Made by a program: the position numbers and the translations under genes
Part shown: positions 59,973 to 64,000 of the stretch, piece after piece
Numbering within the stretch: the stretch's first letter is position 1
Layout of the letters: the number at the start of each line of letters is the position of its first letter
Notes under the pieces: generated by a model
What the model was told of the DNA's origin: nothing
What the model saw: only the letters and a program-made list of their open reading frames with translations
The model's database searches: none
Assembly (NCBI GenBank): GCA_947476475.1
Contig: CANJQT010000002.1
Location: 34,756-98,755 of the forward strand
DNA from: Paracoccaceae bacterium
Lineage (GTDB): Bacteria > Pseudomonadota > Alphaproteobacteria > Rhodobacterales > Rhodobacteraceae
Length of the DNA: 64,000 nt
Direction: 5' to 3'

Positions 59973-61099
59973 AAAACGACGACCGACCTGATGGATTCGC
60001 CGGCATGCATCAAATCAAAGCCCTTGTTGATATCTTCCAACTTTAGAATGTGGGTGATCATCGGGTCGATCTCGATCTTGCCGTCCATATACCAATCAAC
60101 AATCTTCGGCACATCGGTGCGGCCGCGCGCGCCACCAAAGGCGGTGCCTTTCCAGACGCGGCCCGTGACCAATTGGAAGGGCCGGGTTTCGATGACCGCC
60201 CCGGCAGGTGCGACGCCGATGATGATTGACTGACCCCAGCCACGGTGGGTGCATTCCAGCGCGTCGCGCATCACCTTGACGTTGCCGGTGCAGTCGAACG
60301 AGTAATCCGCGCCGCCGATTTTGTCGAAGGGCGTCTTGGTCAGATCGACGATGGCCTGAACGACCGAGCCGTCAATCTTCTTGGGGTTCACGAAATGGGT
60401 CATACCGAAGCGCCGGCCCCATTCTTCCTTGTCATCATTGATATCGACGCCGATGATCATGTCGGCCCCGGCCATCTTCAAGCCTTGGATCACGTTCAGC
60501 CCGATCCCGCCAAGGCCAAAAACCACGGCCTTCGCGCCGGCCTCGACATTTGCGGTGTTCAAAACCGCGCCAATCCCGGTTGTGACCCCGCAGCCGATGT
60601 AGCAGATCTTGTCAAAGGGCGCGTCTTCGCGAACCTTGGCAAGCGCGATCTCGGGCACCACCGTGTGGTTGGCGAAGGTCGAACAGCCCATATAGTGATG
60701 GATCGGCGTGCCATCCAGCATCGAAAACCTGCTGGTTCCATCGGGCATCAGCCCCTGGCCCTGGGTTGCACGAATCGCAGTGCAGAGGTTGGTCTTGCGT
60801 GACAGGCAGGAGGGGCATTCGCGGCATTCGGGCGTGTAAAGCGGGATGACGTGGTCGCCCGGCTTCAAGGTCTTGACCCCTGGCCCGCAGGCGATGACCA
60901 CACCCGCGCCCTCATGGCCCAAAATGGCTGGAAACAGCCCCTCGGGGTCGGCGCCCGAAAGGGTGAACTCATCGGTATGACAAATGCCGGTGGCCTTGAT
61001 CTCGACCAAAACCTCGCCTTCCTTGGGGTCGGCCAGATTCACTTCCATGATCTCAAGCGGCTTACCGGCGGCAACGGCTACAGCGGCACGGGTTCTCAT
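59969..61099 (-). CDS. S-(hydroxymethyl)glutathione dehydrogenase / class III alcohol dehydrogenase
   Basis: Zn-ADH motifs (GHEGAGVVIACGPGVKTLKPGDHVIPLYTPECRECPSCLSRKTNLC). Confidence 0.94.
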   Translation of the reverse strand: MRTRAAVAVAAGKPLEIMEVNLADPKEGEVLVEIKATGICHTDEFTLSGADPEGLFPAILGHEGAGVVIACGPGVKTLKPGDHVIPLYTPECRECPSCLSRKTNLCTAIRATQGQGLMPDGTSRFSMLDGTPIHHYMGCSTFANHTVVPEIALAKVREDAPFDKICYIGCGVTTGIGAVLNTANVEAGAKAVVFGLGGIGLNVIQGLKMAGADMIIGVDINDDKEEWGRRFGMTHFVNPKKIDGSVVQAIVDLTKTPFDKIGGADYSFDCTGNVKVMRDALECTHRGWGQSIIIGVAPAGAVIETRPFQLVTGRVWKGTAFGGARGRTDVPKIVDWYMDGKIEIDPMITHILKLEDINKGFDLMHAGESIRSVVVF

Positions 61100-61174
61100 C
61101 GCAGTTCTCCCTGTTATTCTGGTCGCGCAGACTTTCTGCGATAGGGACCATTTACGCAAGGAAAGGAACAATCC

Positions 61175-61450
61175 ATGCGCCATTTTTTTATGGCGGCAAC
61201 CCTGCCGCTGATGGGCTGTCTGGCGGGGGCAGGCAACAGTGCGGCAGACCAACCGGCTGGAGGCATTTGTGCAGCTGCCGACCTGCAATACCTGATTGGA
61301 ATGCCCGAGTCCGCGCTATCTGAAATGAACCTGCCGTCGCCGCTGCGCGTCATTCATCCAAATCAACCAGTGACAATGGATCTGAGTCCTTCGCGGCTGA
61401 ATATCGAGATAGACGCCAATGGGATGATCAAAGAAGTTCGCTGCGGCTAG
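61175..61450 (+). CDS. Inhibitor I78 family lipoprotein-like protein
   Basis: Short secreted protein; RVIHPNQPVTMDLSPSRLNIEIDANGMIKEVRCG. Confidence 0.82.
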   Translation: MRHFFMAATLPLMGCLAGAGNSAADQPAGGICAAADLQYLIGMPESALSEMNLPSPLRVIHPNQPVTMDLSPSRLNIEIDANGMIKEVRCG

Positions 61451-61483
61451 GGCCTTGCTCGCAGGGAGTTGACGCGAAATGGC

Positions 61484-61508
61484 AAAGGCCCCGCTGTGCG
61501 GGGCCTTT
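61484..61508. terminator. Strong hairpin downstream of the I78 gene
   Basis: AAAGGCCCCG-CTGTG-CGGGGCCTTT, perfect 10-bp stem. Confidence 0.7.
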
Positions 61509-61710
61509 GGAAAAACTGCGAAAAACGGTTCCGGTGGCACGATCTGGGTGGGGGCTGTCGGCCGCACCACCGGAACCTAGCGTTTCTCGCTGGCATTGAA
61601 CCTCGTCTTCGAAGGCGGCGATTTGCAGGACGAAAAGCGCCTGACACAAGGTCATTTTGCGGCGAATTTCAGGCGCTTGATTTGCAGCGAAAGCGGCGTA
61701 ACATCAAAAC

Positions 61711-62058
61711 ATGACGGTTCAGTCGCCGACGCCTTTCCCTTTCGCTTCGCCCTTGCCCGCGCAAGTCGCATTTGATCGCGCCGAGTTGGGGCTGATTCTG
61801 GGGCTTTATGGGCGAATGGTGGCAGCTGGCGAATGGCGGGATTACGCAATGTCGTTTCTGCGTGACCACGCCGTGTTTTCTGTCTTTCGCCATACGGCGG
61901 AACATCCGCTTTACCGGATCGAAAAACACCCCCGACTGCATGCCCGCCAAGGCATCTATGCGTTGGTAGGATCGGGTGGGCTGGTGTTGAAGCGCGGGCA
62001 TGATCTGCCAACGGTTCTGCGAACGCTGGAACGCAAGCTGATCCGCCCAATCAGCTAG
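61711..62058 (+). CDS. DUF2794 domain protein
   Basis: Family-like sequence (RAELGLILGLYGRMVAAGEWRDYAM...YRIEKHPRL). Confidence 0.85.
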   Translation: MTVQSPTPFPFASPLPAQVAFDRAELGLILGLYGRMVAAGEWRDYAMSFLRDHAVFSVFRHTAEHPLYRIEKHPRLHARQGIYALVGSGGLVLKRGHDLPTVLRTLERKLIRPIS

Positions 62059-62064
62059 GGCAGG

Positions 62065-62889
62065 CTACCCAGTGCAGCCGATAAGCTCGATGACATCACC
62101 CGATCCGGTGAACAAGGTCATGCGAAGACTTGACCGGTCCAGTACAAAGGGTTTGGCATCTGCGGGCACCAGATCAGATGTCTGTATCAAGTGGCCGCCC
62201 TCGGCCTGCACTTTGACGGGCGAAACCCAAATGGAATCGGCTGCGGGTTCAATTATCGCGAAGTCGCCGTCTGCAGCTTCGGGCAGGGCGATATCAGCGG
62301 TCAGTCGCAGCCCGTCGCGGATTGGTTCTACGCTGCAGCGTGGTTTTTCCAGGCCGCGGGCGTGCCCGTCTGTCGGACCATCGGCCAGTGCTGCGGCAAT
62401 GACAGGGTCAGGCTGGCGTTCAGCAGGCAGGTCTGCGCTGATCGTGAAAGAGGCTGGAACGCAGACGTCTTCGCAAACGCCAATATCCACCCTTGCCGTC
62501 ACGCGCATGGTATGCCCGGCCTTGGCGGGCGTGAATTCGATCGGCAAGATCAGACCGCCCGGATAGGCCAGCATGCGCATGCCGTTCAGGTCAAACACCT
62601 GTGGCCGGGGCCAGTGATAGGCAACAGATTGCAGGTTGTCCGATCCGGTCCAATCAAAGCTGGGTGGAATGCCGGCATCGCCCGGCGCCCGCCAGTAGGT
62701 TTTCCAACCCGGTGCCAGCGTCAGCCTAAGCGCGGCAATCTGGGTGCCATCCCTTGTGCGCCAGCCCGGAAGTATCTCGGCCTGAACAAGGTCGGTAGGC
62801 ACTGTCTGCGCCGAAGTGGCACTACCTGCGACAGTAAGGAGGGTGGCGGTCAAAAGCTGGGCGACGCGATTGTTCATAAGTAGAAACAT
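62065..62889 (-). CDS. Periplasmic protein with DsbD N-terminal-like domain
   Basis: LAPGWKTYWRAPGDAGIPPSFDW; VCEDVCVPA. Confidence 0.82.
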   Translation of the reverse strand: MFLLMNNRVAQLLTATLLTVAGSATSAQTVPTDLVQAEILPGWRTRDGTQIAALRLTLAPGWKTYWRAPGDAGIPPSFDWTGSDNLQSVAYHWPRPQVFDLNGMRMLAYPGGLILPIEFTPAKAGHTMRVTARVDIGVCEDVCVPASFTISADLPAERQPDPVIAAALADGPTDGHARGLEKPRCSVEPIRDGLRLTADIALPEAADGDFAIIEPAADSIWVSPVKVQAEGGHLIQTSDLVPADAKPFVLDRSSLRMTLFTGSGDVIELIGCTG

Positions 62890-62998
62890 AGGCGCAGTCT
62901 TGCCGATTGGGAATCACTTCCGCGTCATTCAAATCCGCTGCCCTGCACTGCAGACTTGAACTTGCGTTGCGGCGGCGCAATCTATGGGCAAGGAGGCT

Positions 62999-63556
62999 AT
63001 GATGAACCTGTCCGGCAAACTTCTGATCGCCATGCCCGGCATGGGAGATCCTCGCTTTCAGCATAGCGTCATTTTCGTATGTGCCCATACTGAGGACGGG
63101 GCGATGGGGCTGATCGTCAACAAGCCCGCAGACGACCTGAAATTTGGCCAGTTGCTGGATCAGCTGAAAATAAGAAGAAGCGACAAGGCGCAGGACATCC
63201 GCATCCATTTTGGCGGCCCGGTAGAACATGCGCGCGGTTTTGTTCTGCATGGCACCGATTATGACGGTGAGGGTTCCACCCTGCGGGTTGATCACCACTT
63301 TGCAATGACAGCGACGGTTGACGTGTTGCAGGCGCTGGCCAATGGCGAGGGGCCGGGCCAGTCGATCCTTGCACTTGGTTATGCCGGATGGGGGCCGCAG
63401 CAGCTTGAGCGGGAAATCCTTGCAAACGGTTGGCTGACCTGCGACGCGTCCGAACATCTGGTCTTTGAACTTGGCGACACCGCCAAGTGGGAAGCCGCGC
63501 TGCAAAGCATCGGGGTGAACCCGCTATCTTTGTCTGCAAGCGCCGGGCGTGCCTGA
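62999..63556 (+). CDS. YqgE/AlgH family protein
   Basis: LSGKLLIAMPGMGDPRF; GPVEHARGFVLH; LALGYAGWGPQQLE. Confidence 0.93.
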   Translation: MMNLSGKLLIAMPGMGDPRFQHSVIFVCAHTEDGAMGLIVNKPADDLKFGQLLDQLKIRRSDKAQDIRIHFGGPVEHARGFVLHGTDYDGEGSTLRVDHHFAMTATVDVLQALANGEGPGQSILALGYAGWGPQQLEREILANGWLTCDASEHLVFELGDTAKWEAALQSIGVNPLSLSASAGRA

Positions 63557-63558
63557 TT

Positions 63559-64000
63559 CTACAGCTTTGACCAGCTGGACGAGGCATGTTTGCGGGTGAA
63601 GAATTCGCCCATCAGCCCAATTGCCATCAGCGCAACAGACACCCAGACCGCATACCAGATATCCGAATTTCGTGGCGAATAATTGATGAAATAGGCGCCA
63701 CGCGTCTGGTCGATGATGTGGAACAAAGGGTTCCAGTCAAACAGCTTCAGCTTGGTGAACCCAAGCGTATTTCCCAAGACGGTTTTGCCCGATGCGAAGA
63801 TATTTGCTCGCGCAATAACCGTCAGCAGAATGGGTGCGAGTTGCGGTACCCACGGTCGGATCGCCATAAGCACCATTCCAGTGGCGATGCCAAAATACCA
63901 AGACAGAAGCATGTTGAAAAAGATATAGGCCGGATCGTTCAGGGACAGCGGCAAATACCCCAGATGATAAGCGAACAGGACGACCGCCGTGGTCAGCGAC
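63559..64000 (-). CDS. ABC-2 type (polysaccharide export) permease, C-terminal part
   Basis: Hydrophobic protein with GLMGEFFTRKHASSSWSKL end; runs off the window. Confidence 0.7.
   Translation of the reverse strand, partial: SLTTAVVLFAYHLGYLPLSLNDPAYIFFNMLLSWYFGIATGMVLMAIRPWVPQLAPILLTVIARANIFASGKTVLGNTLGFTKLKLFDWNPLFHIIDQTRGAYFINYSPRNSDIWYAVWVSVALMAIGLMGEFFTRKHASSSWSKL

Overview
The window is a GC-rich alphaproteobacterial chromosome segment, Rhodobacteraceae-like by gene content. Ordinary regions: flagellar genes (fliF 3' end, fliH-like, fliN, fliP), smpB, sseA, an aromatic aminotransferase, amtB-glnK, a class A PBP, MlaC/MlaA-type genes, a type I secretion ABC/HlyD pair, a respiratory nitrate reductase cluster (narR-like regulator diverging from narK-narK-narG-narH-narJ-narI plus a parvulin and a DUF2478 gene), and, from about 55 kb, tRNA-Lys, dapF, mtaB, a cytochrome c, a NYN/LOTUS gene, an acyltransferase, a class III ADH, DUF2794, YqgE and the end of an ABC-2 permease. 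The accessory part is about 32.0-55.0 kb. It holds a peptide-type ABC importer, a four-gene operon (two tandem dimethylglycine-dehydrogenase-like flavoproteins with GcvT-type C-termini, a SAF-domain NAD(P) oxidoreductase, a beta-lactamase-fold hydrolase), a fold-III PLP decarboxylase, GntR and LysR regulators and a NylA-like amidase. Three decayed genes lie in it: a second solute-binding protein, an XRE-cupin regulator with a nonsense codon, and an MttB-type corrinoid methyltransferase. The main finding is a conserved promoter element of about 50 bp (AAAKCAYCATTTGTYTTRNNTTAAT-N7-KGAARYTTKY, containing a LysR-like ATT-N11-AAT core). It occurs with identical internal spacing upstream of exactly three transcription units in this locus (ABC importer, flavoprotein operon, amidase), suggesting one co-regulated and probably undescribed pathway for an N-methylated amide or peptide-like substrate. 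A near-perfect 38-bp palindrome sits between the decarboxylase and the broken XRE-cupin gene. All comparisons were made by eye from the sequence; no searches were run.
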